DNA of 64,000 nt from GWF2-38-69 sp965228125 (GCA_965228125.1 OZ245791.1:1364001-1428000); one strand, 5' to 3'. Positions 1 to 8,882 are shown, counted from the stretch's first letter. Notes: generated by a model not told the origin, from the letters alone. Numbers and translations: made by a program.

Positions 1-555
1 GACGAGATGTCGGCAAAGGTCAATTTCCCTGCCCAACTTACAACAGACATCCACGTTCTGCCTTATTTTCACGGAAACAGGTCACCAAGAGCAAACCCGA
101 CTCTCAGGGGAATGGTTTCAGGCCTTAAACTTTCTGACTCCATAGAAGAACTTGCACTGCTTTATTTAGCAACTATTCAGGCAATAGCCTATGGAACAAA
201 ACATATAATTGAAGAGATGAATAATAATAACTTCAATATTGATACGATATTCATCTGTGGAGGCGGAACAAAAAATCCTGTATTTATCAGAGAGCATGCT
301 GATATCACACAATGCCGTTTAGTTCTATCAAAAGAACCTGAAGCCGTACTTCTTGGTGCTGCAATCCTCGGAGCAGCAGCTTCCGGCAAGGTTGCATCCC
401 TACAGGACGGAATGCAGAAAATGTGTAGAGCTGAAAAAATCATTCAACCTTCCAAAGACAGGATCGCTGCCTTTCACAAAGCTAAATATAAAATATTCAA
501 AAAGATGTATGAGGATCAAGAATGCTATAAAACCATTATGGCATATTTTTCTTAA
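1..555 (+). CDS. FGGY-family pentulose kinase, C-terminal part (5' end outside window)
   Basis: This is the C-terminal half of an FGGY sugar kinase, which phosphorylates a ketopentose or polyol with ATP. The reading frame is open from base 1 and in frame with an ATG at 7, so the real start lies upstream. Visible features are the PYFHGNRSPRANP segment typical of the ribulokinase/FGGY pentulose kinase subgroup and the second ATP-binding motif ICGGGTKNPVF near residues 84-94. The EPEAVLLGAAILGA helix that closes the FGGY_C fold follows. The exact substrate (D-ribulose, ribitol or similar) cannot be set without the N-terminal half. The next gene runs convergently on the minus strand, 84 bp away, with no clear terminator between them. 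Confidence 0.88.
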   Translation, partial: DEMSAKVNFPAQLTTDIHVLPYFHGNRSPRANPTLRGMVSGLKLSDSIEELALLYLATIQAIAYGTKHIIEEMNNNNFNIDTIFICGGGTKNPVFIREHADITQCRLVLSKEPEAVLLGAAILGAAASGKVASLQDGMQKMCRAEKIIQPSKDRIAAFHKAKYKIFKKMYEDQECYKTIMAYFS

Positions 556-639
556 TGCTTATCAGTAAATATTTTATCCATATTTCATCGAGTTAGATAC
601 CAACAAACAGAAAAATCTCAGATTGTTTTTGGGCGTTTA

Positions 640-1554
640 TTAAAAAATGTCACATATTTGAATAAGGTCTGTGATAATTACGTCAGGGGATATGCCTTGA
701 CAGTCAATAAGATCTTTTCTTGTTCTTAGCGAACGCTTGTCCCCGGCAAACAGAGCCGTTCTAAAACCTATATTGCAGGCAGGTTTGATGTCATTAAGCA
801 TATCATTTCCAATGTAAAGAACTTCCTGAGGAAATACAGAATACTTATCGCGAAGCATATCTGATACTAAATTAAAAAGTCCCAATGAAGGTTTTGCGAT
901 CATATGTTCATATGACCATACGAGAAGGTCTTTCTGAAATCCTAAACTGTCTAAGCTTTTTTTAAGAAATGCTTCAAAATACAATGGTGTAAAAAACTGC
1001 GCATTTGAAATTATGCCTAAATATAAGTCTTTTTCAGACATATATTCTAGTGCTTCTCTGAGGTTAGGCATAGGCCAAACCGGATTTTTCTCTATCTCAT
1101 ATTTTAAAGCAAACGAAGCAACATTTTTTAGAGTTAAGATCCCTTCAATTTTTTTCGCAGAAACCAAAGTGCTTAAAACTGATTCCCATACTTCGATAAC
1201 ATCTATTTCAGGACAAAGACAACCTGCAGCTTTTGATTTATCGTGAGAGAGTTTAATAAAGTCAAAAAAAAGATTTTCTGCTAATCCTCCCGCTTCTTTC
1301 TCAACTACTCTAAAGTTACACGAATCAAGTATCTTGTTTACATTAATTTTACTGTATTCTTTTGTGCTATGCGAAATATCACCTGCACCTGAAATAAAAA
1401 GCGTTCCATAGACATCGAATAGAACGCACTTGATATTATGAAATTTTGTAATTTTAGGAGGTAAATTTGTTTTGATTGGAACAAGACATGAATTACCGTC
1501 TCTTATTGTTTTTATGAGTCTATTTTTAAAATTTATATTTTCTAACCCAATCAT
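640..1554 (-). CDS. HAD-superfamily hydrolase with dehalogenase-like motif I
   Basis: A 304-residue HAD-fold hydrolase, last gene of a tightly packed minus-strand group; its ATG overlaps the stop of the preceding glycosyltransferase by four bases (ATGA). Motif I is FDVYGTLF with nucleophile D47, motif II is the Ser in IISNAQF, motif III is the Lys in AKPSLGLF, and motif IV is YIGNDMLNDI. The second Asp of the usual phosphatase motif DxDxT is replaced by Tyr49, as in L-2-haloacid dehalogenases and some atypical HAD phosphatases. The neighbours suggest dephosphorylation of a phosphorylated glycosylglycerate, but motif I makes that uncertain. About 40 N-terminal residues before motif I are unassigned. 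Confidence 0.85.
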   Translation of the reverse strand: MIGLENINFKNRLIKTIRDGNSCLVPIKTNLPPKITKFHNIKCVLFDVYGTLFISGAGDISHSTKEYSKINVNKILDSCNFRVVEKEAGGLAENLFFDFIKLSHDKSKAAGCLCPEIDVIEVWESVLSTLVSAKKIEGILTLKNVASFALKYEIEKNPVWPMPNLREALEYMSEKDLYLGIISNAQFFTPLYFEAFLKKSLDSLGFQKDLLVWSYEHMIAKPSLGLFNLVSDMLRDKYSVFPQEVLYIGNDMLNDIKPACNIGFRTALFAGDKRSLRTRKDLIDCQGISPDVIITDLIQICDIF

Positions 1555-3023
1555 GTGCGGAGTAGATAAAAGTCTTCAGGACAAAGAAACTGTTCGAGAA
1601 CTGTATTTTTAAGAGGATAGATATCTTCAGAAGAGCCTGAATTCAATATGCTGCTATAGATTTCCCAAAGATTGTCTCTATATGTCTCGAGTCCATAGCA
1701 TTTATGAGTCAAATTATAATTGCTCTCAAGTACTTCCGAGGTGCATTCTTCAGGATGAAGGGCATCCGGGGAAATATCGGCTTTTAATGATGGGCGGGCA
1801 ATGATTTTTTTAATTACAACTTGCTGCAAATCTTCGTTTAGCCTTCCGAAATCAGCATAATTGTCTATTACTGCTGAATTGTAAGCTAATTCAGGCATAG
1901 AGTCTTTGAACTCTGCATTGTATGATTTATACATTTTACGCATCTCAATTTCAATAGTCTTCAAAAGAATTTCTTTGCCTATCCAGTCAACAGGAAACCT
2001 GACTTCATTGTATAGGCTTTTATAGATTATCCCATTTTGCTTGAAGTCAGCAGTAATGTCACGAATATCCCTTCCCACTATCGGTTTTTTGAAAAGAAAT
2101 GGTTCCAGAAAGGCCAAGCCGAATCCCTCGCCTACGCTACTAGTCATAATAGCCCATGCCGATTCAATCCAATCAGAAAAATCATTTTTATATTTAAGTC
2201 CGATTTCAAATTCAACCGGAAGATTATAGTCCGAAGCCAAGGATTTCCAACGATTATAAGGAATCAAGTCAGCCGGACTGGTAGGCTTCAGCGTTGAAGC
2301 AAAAACATTTTTTGATTTATCGGCCAGCGCTGACCAAAGCAAAAACTCTCCTACATTCTTTCGCCTGACACAGCGGGATGGATAGAGCCATAATTTTTTA
2401 TGCCTGAACGGGTTGGTTAAGCTTTTCTTTTTGCTTTTGTCCAAATTCACGGGATTTAACAAAAGATGAAGATTGTTTTGAGAGAAACCTGCTTTTGATA
2501 AATAACTAAAATCTCTATTGTTAAGTACCGCATAATGAACATTAGGGGATTGTGGGTATAAAATTCTTTCAAGTTCCATAGTTGAGGACGAATGCGTATA
2601 CTTCAGCAGATTAGAATAATTAAGAGGCCTTCTGTCTTCGGGAAAATCATGTAACTGAAAGAGGATTTTTTTTCCTTTATCAGCAAGTTCTTTTGCAACG
2701 AACGCCAGTGCGATGTTCTTGCCAATGGAATGGTTGTGAAAATGCCATATGTCAGGCTCGCGTCCATACACATCCAGCGCTGCTTTAAGAAGTTCTTCAA
2801 GCAGCAATTTAGGGTTCGCATCAATTCCTTCGCAATAATTCAATTTGTCAGAGGCTAACGAGCGACAATTGTCAGGAAGATAAAAAGGACATTCGCTTCC
2901 TGAAAAAATTAGAATATCAGTCTGGGAATTTTCTAGGGCTTTTACTGCCTGAGATATTACTTTAGTAACCCCACCTGATCTCAAGTGATAGTGTACTATG
3001 GCAATTAAAGGACGCAGACTCAT
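1551..3023 (-). CDS. GT4-type glycosyltransferase
   Basis: A 490-residue GT-B fold glycosyltransferase. The N-terminal half begins with IAIVHYHLRSGGVTKVI, a glycine-rich acceptor-domain loop. The C-terminal half has the retaining-GT4 signature EGFGLAFLE (EX7E) followed by PFLFKKPIVGRDI, and the nucleotide-sugar-binding stretch LWLYPSRCVRRKNVGE. The C-terminal 130 or so residues extend beyond a typical GT4 and are unassigned. Its start overlaps the upstream glucosyl-3-phosphoglycerate synthase stop by one base, and it overlaps the downstream HAD gene by four. The three are therefore almost certainly co-transcribed. A mannosyl- or glucosyl-transfer to glucosyl(phospho)glycerate is an inference from context only. 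Confidence 0.82.
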   Translation of the reverse strand: MSLRPLIAIVHYHLRSGGVTKVISQAVKALENSQTDILIFSGSECPFYLPDNCRSLASDKLNYCEGIDANPKLLLEELLKAALDVYGREPDIWHFHNHSIGKNIALAFVAKELADKGKKILFQLHDFPEDRRPLNYSNLLKYTHSSSTMELERILYPQSPNVHYAVLNNRDFSYLSKAGFSQNNLHLLLNPVNLDKSKKKSLTNPFRHKKLWLYPSRCVRRKNVGEFLLWSALADKSKNVFASTLKPTSPADLIPYNRWKSLASDYNLPVEFEIGLKYKNDFSDWIESAWAIMTSSVGEGFGLAFLEPFLFKKPIVGRDIRDITADFKQNGIIYKSLYNEVRFPVDWIGKEILLKTIEIEMRKMYKSYNAEFKDSMPELAYNSAVIDNYADFGRLNEDLQQVVIKKIIARPSLKADISPDALHPEECTSEVLESNYNLTHKCYGLETYRDNLWEIYSSILNSGSSEDIYPLKNTVLEQFLCPEDFYLLRT

Positions 3024-4102
3024 TATATCTTACAAGACTTAGCTTTATATTCCGGTATTTCGATCATTGGAGGCCTTTCTTCTTCACAGATTAAATGTTC
3101 AATCTGCTCATAGCGGCCTTCAGAACATGTAAATTGCCTGAATATTTTTTCCATATCAGCTTTTGAGAAACTCTCATCCATTCTTTTATCTATCCTGCTA
3201 AAAAAGCTTTGCAGTATTCCAAAAGCCATTTTGCCTAACGAGTGCGTGGATTGATTGCGATGAACTCTTTGGTCAAGATCTACTTGGGCAAAAGCCTCCA
3301 GCCCATATTCATTGTATATGTCAATCAAGTGTGAAGTTTCGACTCCGTAACCAACTGGGAACGGTATCTTTTCAAGAACTTCTCTGCGGGCAGCATATTC
3401 ACCTGAAAGAGGCTGAATGAAAACTGTTAATTCGGGAAAAAAGAGTGAAAAAAGAGGCCTGATCAAAATTTCGGTAACTCTGCCGCCGCCAGCGACCCTA
3501 ACATTGTTTGAGACGTTAAGCGGACGGTCATAAAATGCTTTCACATACTGGACTTCATCGTGTTTCAGTATCGGTCCAATCAAGCCATAGGCAAAGTGAG
3601 GCCTGATGTTTGCAATGTCTGCGTCAACATAAACTATTATATCTCCTTTGAGCTGGTAGATAGCCTTCCAGAGGTTTTCTCCCTTGCCTTTTTTTTCCCC
3701 TGCACTAGGTAGGATTTCTTTTGACAGGTAAACATCTGCGCCAAAAGAAGAGGCAATTTCACAGGTTTTGTCTGAAGATCCTGAATCTATAACAGCTAAT
3801 TCGTCAAGAAGTGGATAACGATCCATAAGTTCAGATTTTAAAAGAACTATTTCCTTCCCTATTGTTTTTTCTTCATTAAGAGTGGGTAGGCATAGTGATA
3901 TTTTTAAACCTTTTTCATCTTTTAAGGATATTAGTTCTTTTATGTTGTCAAAATCAGAATAATGGAACGTTTTTGAAGCAAGCCATTTATTCATTAGTTT
4001 TGTATTTGCCGTATATTTTTTAGAAGGCTCCCCTCCCGAAAAGGGTTGCTTCTTCTTTGATTCATTCTTTTTCAGGGTTAATAGAATGTCTTTGAATTTC
4101 AT
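3023..4102 (-). CDS. gpgS: glucosyl-3-phosphoglycerate synthase
   Basis: Transfers glucose from an NDP-glucose to 3-phosphoglycerate, the first step of glucosylglycerate-type compatible solute synthesis, in the cytosol. The GT-A fold shows ISLCLPTLNEEKTIG (nucleotide site), VIDSGSSDKT, the metal-binding DAD in IIVYVDADIAN, and AFYDRPL, a signature of GpgS-type enzymes (family GT81/GT2). I chose the ATG at 4102 rather than a longer frame reaching 4147. It is preceded by AAAGGGG at 4112-4118 at good spacing, and the longer form would overlap the upstream gene. The protein is then 359 aa. It sits between a second-step-type GT4 and an M20-like protein in one minus-strand operon. Confidence 0.82.
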   Translation of the reverse strand: MKFKDILLTLKKNESKKKQPFSGGEPSKKYTANTKLMNKWLASKTFHYSDFDNIKELISLKDEKGLKISLCLPTLNEEKTIGKEIVLLKSELMDRYPLLDELAVIDSGSSDKTCEIASSFGADVYLSKEILPSAGEKKGKGENLWKAIYQLKGDIIVYVDADIANIRPHFAYGLIGPILKHDEVQYVKAFYDRPLNVSNNVRVAGGGRVTEILIRPLFSLFFPELTVFIQPLSGEYAARREVLEKIPFPVGYGVETSHLIDIYNEYGLEAFAQVDLDQRVHRNQSTHSLGKMAFGILQSFFSRIDKRMDESFSKADMEKIFRQFTCSEGRYEQIEHLICEEERPPMIEIPEYKAKSCKI

Positions 4103-4106
4103 TATA

Positions 4107-5285
4107 TTATCGCCCCTTTGAAGAAATATTCTTATCTGAAATATCATCTATAGCTATAAGCGATGCTACTATTTGAGAAATACCAAGCGATATGGGGCTA
4201 ATGTTTAGCGCTTCATCTGTCTCATCAACGTTAATAGAAGAATCTTGAGTCGTAACTCCAAGAGTAACACATGGTATTCCAAAATCTTTGAGTACAGAGA
4301 GCTGGGAGACTGTAGGGAAGAAATCCGGTTTTATGCCAAGAGAATTGAAAACACTTCTGACTTGCTGCACAATCGGATGGCTTATATCAACTCCGCCCGG
4401 TTCTCTTTCAGATAATATTTCAAGAAAAACCTTTGTCCCTGATCTGGCGGAAGTCTCTTCAGTGATGTTTTTGATCTGTTCAAGAATGCTCTTTAGTGTT
4501 TCAAAAGATTCGCTTCTGACTTCAAAACATAGTTTAGTCTTTCTTGCTATGTTGTTGTAAGAGAAGCCTCCCTTGATAGAACTAAGGATAATTGTGCTTA
4601 AAGGCAATTTGGGCAGCGCAATGTTGCCTATCTTGTTTACGATTTCTGACATAGGAATAATTGTTCCTATAGCGCCATATTTTTCCCACTTAAAATCTTC
4701 AGGAAGCAGGCAGGTGATTTCTCCTGTTAGCATTCCTATAGAACGATAATTCAGTCTTCCCAATGATATATTTTCAAGAGTCACCCCTGCTTTAAAAGCA
4801 GTTTTACTGTTTGATAGGAAATGCTTTATTCCCTCATTATTTCCTCTTCCGAGTGCCATAGTGCTTGCACATAATATAACGTTGGATTTGAGGCGGATGT
4901 TCAGCTTTTCGAAAATGAGAGGCAATGTTGAAAGTGTAGCCAAAGCCACAGCGTTATTGCCAAGAAAGGGGCCTATCAAATGATCTTTTGTAAGTGAAAT
5001 ATGGCTATTGACCGTTGGATTAAATGAGTCAAGATACGTAGCAACGATGATGTTTTTCCCTCCGTTTGTTCCAGGGATGGTTCCCATAGTATTGCATTTC
5101 TCGTCCATAAAACAGCTCTGAAGGCCAGCTTCACAGAAACGGTTAGCAATATGTTCTGATCTCTGTGTTTCCGAAAAAGTTGGAGCCGAAATTTCGCCTA
5201 TTGTGACTATCTCAGATAGAACGATATTCAGAAATTGATCAGTTATTTCTCTTATAGAGTCAATATTGTAAAGGTCTTTATTCAT
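4107..5285 (-). CDS. M20-peptidase-like protein lacking most metal ligands
   Basis: The 392-residue sequence follows the fold of M20 metallopeptidases: a catalytic-domain start, a lid/dimerisation segment (GGFSYNNIARKTKLCFEVRSE) and a C-terminal return to the catalytic domain (PTVSQLSVLKDFGIPCVTLGV). The zinc-site motifs are changed. The usual HxD reads YLD (Y84, D86), the GxxDN loop reads FLGNN (N110), the paired EE reads MA (143-144), and the C-terminal His after the LG motif is absent. It is probably not an active peptidase. It is the first gene of the minus-strand solute operon, so a scaffold, binding or regulatory role is possible. The fold call is by motif order only. Confidence 0.7.
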   Translation of the reverse strand: MNKDLYNIDSIREITDQFLNIVLSEIVTIGEISAPTFSETQRSEHIANRFCEAGLQSCFMDEKCNTMGTIPGTNGGKNIIVATYLDSFNPTVNSHISLTKDHLIGPFLGNNAVALATLSTLPLIFEKLNIRLKSNVILCASTMALGRGNNEGIKHFLSNSKTAFKAGVTLENISLGRLNYRSIGMLTGEITCLLPEDFKWEKYGAIGTIIPMSEIVNKIGNIALPKLPLSTIILSSIKGGFSYNNIARKTKLCFEVRSESFETLKSILEQIKNITEETSARSGTKVFLEILSEREPGGVDISHPIVQQVRSVFNSLGIKPDFFPTVSQLSVLKDFGIPCVTLGVTTQDSSINVDETDEALNISPISLGISQIVASLIAIDDISDKNISSKGR

Positions 5286-5375
5286 AAAGTGTTGATGATG
5301 TGCAAATAGAATTTGTCTATATATCTTATATCATAGTTTTCAATAAAAAAAAGTATCTTAGTGTTATTAGCTATG

Positions 5376-5402
5376 TTGAATATGTTTTAAATAACCTATA
5401 AT
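5376..5402 (+). promoter_or_regulatory. Possible promoter for the plus-strand glycosyltransferase
   Basis: A TTGAAT at 5376-5381 and a perfect TATAAT at 5397-5402 lie 46 bp before the start at 5448. The spacer is short (15 bp), so the call is weak. The 162-bp gap is the only place from which the two divergent halves of the solute locus could be transcribed. Confidence 0.35.
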
Positions 5403-5447
5403 TGAATTATTTGAATATGAACCCTTAATTTTTATCGTCAAGCAAGT

Positions 5448-6749
5448 ATGAAATTATGGAAAAGAATTAAAGATTTGACCACCCCTATTGTAAACTCAAC
5501 CAACATTGGCTTTGTCTCTACTAGGTTTGCCGGAACGGACGGAGTATCCCTTGAAACACTAAAGTGGGCAAAAGTTTTGGAAGAAGCCAATCATTGCTGC
5601 TTCTGGTATGCCGGGCGTTTAGATAAGCCCGACAATGTTTCTATGTGCGTACACGAAGCATTTTTCAACCATCCGGAAAACAATTGGATAAATGAACAAA
5701 TATGGGGGAAAACCGCCAGATCGGCATATACTACTTCAAGAATAATGGTTATGGCTGATTACCTGAAAGAGACGCTATATGAGTTCATTAAGAAATTTAA
5801 TATTAACATTTTGGTTTTTGAAAATGTGTTAAGTATTCCTATGCATGTTCCGCTAGGTGTAGCTGTCTCGGAATTGCTTGCTGAAACTCATCTTCCGGCG
5901 ATTGCGCATCACCATGATTTTTATTGGGAACGCATTCGTTTCTCTGTAAATGCAGTCAATGATCTGCTTGATTTAGCTTTTCCTTCGAGAGACGCCGATC
6001 TCCAACATGTTGTGATAAACCAAGCAGCGCAGGAAGATTTGGCAAGAAGAAAGGGAGTGCCCTCAATAATTGTGCCAAATGTCCTTGACTTTGAAAACCC
6101 GCCGCCACCGCCTGATGAATATACAAAAGATTTACGCCAAGAGATGGGGCTGTTGCCAGATGATGTGGTAATTCTTCAGCCAACCCGTGTCGTTCCAAGA
6201 AAAGGAATAGAGCATACTATTGAGCTTGTAAGATCACTTGGGGACAAGAAATACAAACTTATCATATCCCATGATGCAGGAGATGAAGGATACGAATACC
6301 GGAACATGCTGGCCGAAACTGCTAAACAAGCAGGAGTTGATCTTCGATTCTTTGCAACTCGCGTCGGAGATAAGCGCAGGATTAACGAAGATGGGAAAAA
6401 AATCTATACGTTATGGGATATATACCCAATTGCATCTCTGGTTTCTTATCCCAGCTTATATGAAGGATTTGGCAATGCTTTTCTGGAAGCTGTTTATTTC
6501 AAAAAACCTATCCTTATTAACCGTTATGCAATATTTCACAGGGATATTGAGCCTAAAGGATTCGAAGTCACCATTATGGATGGGTTTCTGACTAAAGAAG
6601 AAGTTAACGAAGTAAAAATCCTCCTTGAGGACGAAAACTTAAGAAATGAAATTACAGAACTCAATTATAAAATAGCTGCCCGGCATTACAGCTATGCAGG
6701 ACTACGCCGCAACCTTCAAACGTTAATATTAAATGTAACAAATGGTTAA
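5448..6749 (+). CDS. GT4-type glycosyltransferase, candidate mannosylglucosyl(phospho)glycerate synthase
   Basis: A 433-residue GT-B glycosyltransferase. N-terminal features are IGFVSTRFAGTDGVSLET (sugar-acceptor loop) and AIAHHHDFYWER. The C-terminal domain has LQPTRVVPRKGIEHTIEL (the conserved Arg and Lys that bind the donor phosphates) and YEGFGNAFLEAVYFKKP (EX7E). It diverges from the gpgS operon across 162 bp and overlaps the following phosphorylase gene by eight bases. The context of gpgS and a glucosylglycerate-phosphorylase-like enzyme points to glycosyl transfer onto glucosylglycerate or its 3-phosphate, as MggA does in Petrotoga. The donor sugar cannot be told from sequence. Confidence 0.8.
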   Translation: MKLWKRIKDLTTPIVNSTNIGFVSTRFAGTDGVSLETLKWAKVLEEANHCCFWYAGRLDKPDNVSMCVHEAFFNHPENNWINEQIWGKTARSAYTTSRIMVMADYLKETLYEFIKKFNINILVFENVLSIPMHVPLGVAVSELLAETHLPAIAHHHDFYWERIRFSVNAVNDLLDLAFPSRDADLQHVVINQAAQEDLARRKGVPSIIVPNVLDFENPPPPPDEYTKDLRQEMGLLPDDVVILQPTRVVPRKGIEHTIELVRSLGDKKYKLIISHDAGDEGYEYRNMLAETAKQAGVDLRFFATRVGDKRRINEDGKKIYTLWDIYPIASLVSYPSLYEGFGNAFLEAVYFKKPILINRYAIFHRDIEPKGFEVTIMDGFLTKEEVNEVKILLEDENLRNEITELNYKIAARHYSYAGLRRNLQTLILNVTNG

Positions 6750-8454
6750 AAACATGATATATGACAGCCAAAACACTTTTCTGGAACGAGCAAGAAACCG
6801 TTTCGTCAAACTTTATGGAGAACAATCCGCTGATTCATGCCTAAGGCGCTTTAAGATGCTTATAGGAAGATACCAGATAGGCATAAACCCTGTACGCAAA
6901 TCTGAACTATGGAATGAAAAGGATGTATATCTTATTACTTACGGCGACTCCATATGTAATAAAGATGAAAACCCGCTTGTCACACTTAAAAAATTCCTTG
7001 ACAAATGGGCGGTTGATAAAATCAATCACGTTCATATTCTGCCGTTTTGTCCATATTCATCAGATGATGGTTTTTCTGTTATTCATTACAGACAAGTAAA
7101 TCCAGAGCTTGGAACTTGGTCTGAAATCAAAAACATCAGCGAACATTTTAGTCTCATGTATGATCTGGTTCTTAATCACGTATCTAGGAAAAGCAACTGG
7201 TTTAACGACTTTTACGAAGGTATAATGCCGTCAAAAAAATATTTTATATGTATCGACAAATCTACTGATTTGTCTTCAGTTGTCAGGCCCAGAAATCTGC
7301 CTCTTTTGACCAAAGTTATTTCGAAAGATGGAGAAAAATACGTGTGGACCACTTTCAGCGACGACCAGATTGACCTTAACTATGCAAACCCTGATGTATT
7401 GTTCGAGATACTTGATATTCTGCTTTATTATATTTATATGGGTGCAAAAACAATCAGACTGGATGCAATAGCCTATTTATGGAAAAAAATAGGGACATCC
7501 TGCATTCACCTCCCTGAGACACACGAAGTCGTCAAGCTTATGAGAGATATGCTGGACCTGCTCGCTCCTGATGTAGTCATACTCACAGAAACAAATGTTC
7601 CGCAGAAAGACAACTTCAGTTACTTTGGCGATGGAGATGAAGCCCATATGATTTACCAATTCCCGCTGCCTCCTCTTGTTGTTCATACACTGCAATCAGG
7701 TAACTGCGTAGCTTTGCTAAAATGGGCGAATACGTTAGAGAAGACTCCCAGAAAAACGACATTTTTCAATTTTCTATCTTCACACGATGGCATAGGCGTA
7801 GTTCCAGCTACTGGATTGCTTTCACCGACGGAAATTGATAACATGATTGAAAAAGTAAAGTCACATAAGGGGCTTATCTCATACAAGACAAATAGTGACG
7901 GTTCTACAAGTCCTTATGAAATGAACATTAATTTCCTTGAGGCAATATCACACCCAGACGAAAACATAGATCTCAGGGCAAAAAAAATGCTATCCTCTCA
8001 ATTTATTCTGCTCTCTTTTATCGGGGTTCCTGCAATTTACATTCATAGTTTATTGGGATCACTTAACGACCTTGAAGGCGTAAAAAAGACTGGTAGGAAT
8101 AGAAGCATAAACCGTGAGAAGCTTGACTTTAGTAAGCTTTGCGAAGAACTTGCAAATCCTCATACTCTTAGAGCAAAAGTCTTTTCAGGGATTATGAAAC
8201 TCTTAGAAATCAGACAGCAACACAAAGCTTTCAGTCCCCTTGCAGATCAGACAATTCTAAATCTCCATCCATCAATCTTCTCAATAGTCAGGTCTTGCAT
8301 GGGTGAGAAGATAATTGCTCTTAATAATATCTCTGATAAAGAAATAGTATTAACTGCTTCCGATATAAGTGGTGAAGATTTAATAAGCGGGAATCTTATT
8401 AAAGACAACATTAAATTAAATCCTTATGATTTTATGTGGATAAGTGCAACCTAA
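6742..8454 (+). CDS. GH13_18 sugar phosphorylase, probable glucosylglycerate phosphorylase
   Basis: A 570-residue (beta/alpha)8 enzyme of the sucrose-phosphorylase subfamily, which cleaves an alpha-glucoside with phosphate to give glucose 1-phosphate. Catalytic residues are in place: nucleophile D241 in IRLDAIAYLWKK, acid/base E283 in ILTETNVP, and transition-state stabiliser D349 in SSHDGIG. The ETNVP form of the acid/base motif is the one I associate with glucosylglycerate phosphorylases rather than sucrose phosphorylases. The start overlaps the upstream glycosyltransferase by eight bases, indicating translational coupling. With gpgS nearby, phosphorolysis of glucosylglycerate to glucose 1-phosphate and glycerate is the likely reaction. 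An ATG at 6754 is an alternative start. Confidence 0.83.
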   Translation: MVKNMIYDSQNTFLERARNRFVKLYGEQSADSCLRRFKMLIGRYQIGINPVRKSELWNEKDVYLITYGDSICNKDENPLVTLKKFLDKWAVDKINHVHILPFCPYSSDDGFSVIHYRQVNPELGTWSEIKNISEHFSLMYDLVLNHVSRKSNWFNDFYEGIMPSKKYFICIDKSTDLSSVVRPRNLPLLTKVISKDGEKYVWTTFSDDQIDLNYANPDVLFEILDILLYYIYMGAKTIRLDAIAYLWKKIGTSCIHLPETHEVVKLMRDMLDLLAPDVVILTETNVPQKDNFSYFGDGDEAHMIYQFPLPPLVVHTLQSGNCVALLKWANTLEKTPRKTTFFNFLSSHDGIGVVPATGLLSPTEIDNMIEKVKSHKGLISYKTNSDGSTSPYEMNINFLEAISHPDENIDLRAKKMLSSQFILLSFIGVPAIYIHSLLGSLNDLEGVKKTGRNRSINREKLDFSKLCEELANPHTLRAKVFSGIMKLLEIRQQHKAFSPLADQTILNLHPSIFSIVRSCMGEKIIALNNISDKEIVLTASDISGEDLISGNLIKDNIKLNPYDFMWISAT

Positions 8455-8504
8455 TCCTGTTTTTAACGGAGTCAGTAAACTTTCCGCCATTATCTGACCC
8501 CAGT

Positions 8505-8777
8505 TCAATAACTTCTGACTCTGAACAAGCTAAGTCCGTTTAAGAGGCAATGTATATTTACAGACGCTTTGTCCGCATAATCAAATGATGCCGTAAAAGC
8601 TGCATGTCTCATATCCAGCGACTGTTGGAAATTGCTGATGTTTGCTGCATCAACATCCTTGCCGTCAATATTCAGTGACTTAAAGCTTTTCAAGAAAGTG
8701 CTCACACGGCCACGACCATAAAGATCATAGGCTCCTGCAATCATAACTGTCGACACTAACAATGCCTCACCAATCAC
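8505..8777 (-). CDS. Small hypothetical protein (90 aa)
   Basis: I do not recognise this ORF. It starts with GTG at 8777, or possibly an in-frame TTG a few codons on; a GAGAGGGG run directly before the GTG would serve the later start better. The first 15 residues are hydrophobic (IGEALLVSTVMIAGAY), the rest mixed. It is convergent with the phosphorylase gene, with 50 bp between their stops. It may be real, but nothing beyond the ribosome-binding-like run supports it. Confidence 0.35.
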   Translation of the reverse strand: MIGEALLVSTVMIAGAYDLYGRGRVSTFLKSFKSLNIDGKDVDAANISNFQQSLDMRHAAFTASFDYADKASVNIHCLLNGLSLFRVRSY

Positions 8778-8882
8778 CCCTCTCTTATTCCAATTAAGTG
8801 CTTCATTAAAAACTTCTTTAGATATTTAAATCCTTAGCATGCACTCTCTCATAATACAAAGAAAGCCTTAGGCACTAACACG

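Noticed and set aside
4103..4147. Longer N-terminus of the glucosyl-3-phosphoglycerate synthase
   Set aside because: It would overlap the upstream gene and ignore the well-placed AAAGGGG before the ATG at 4102.
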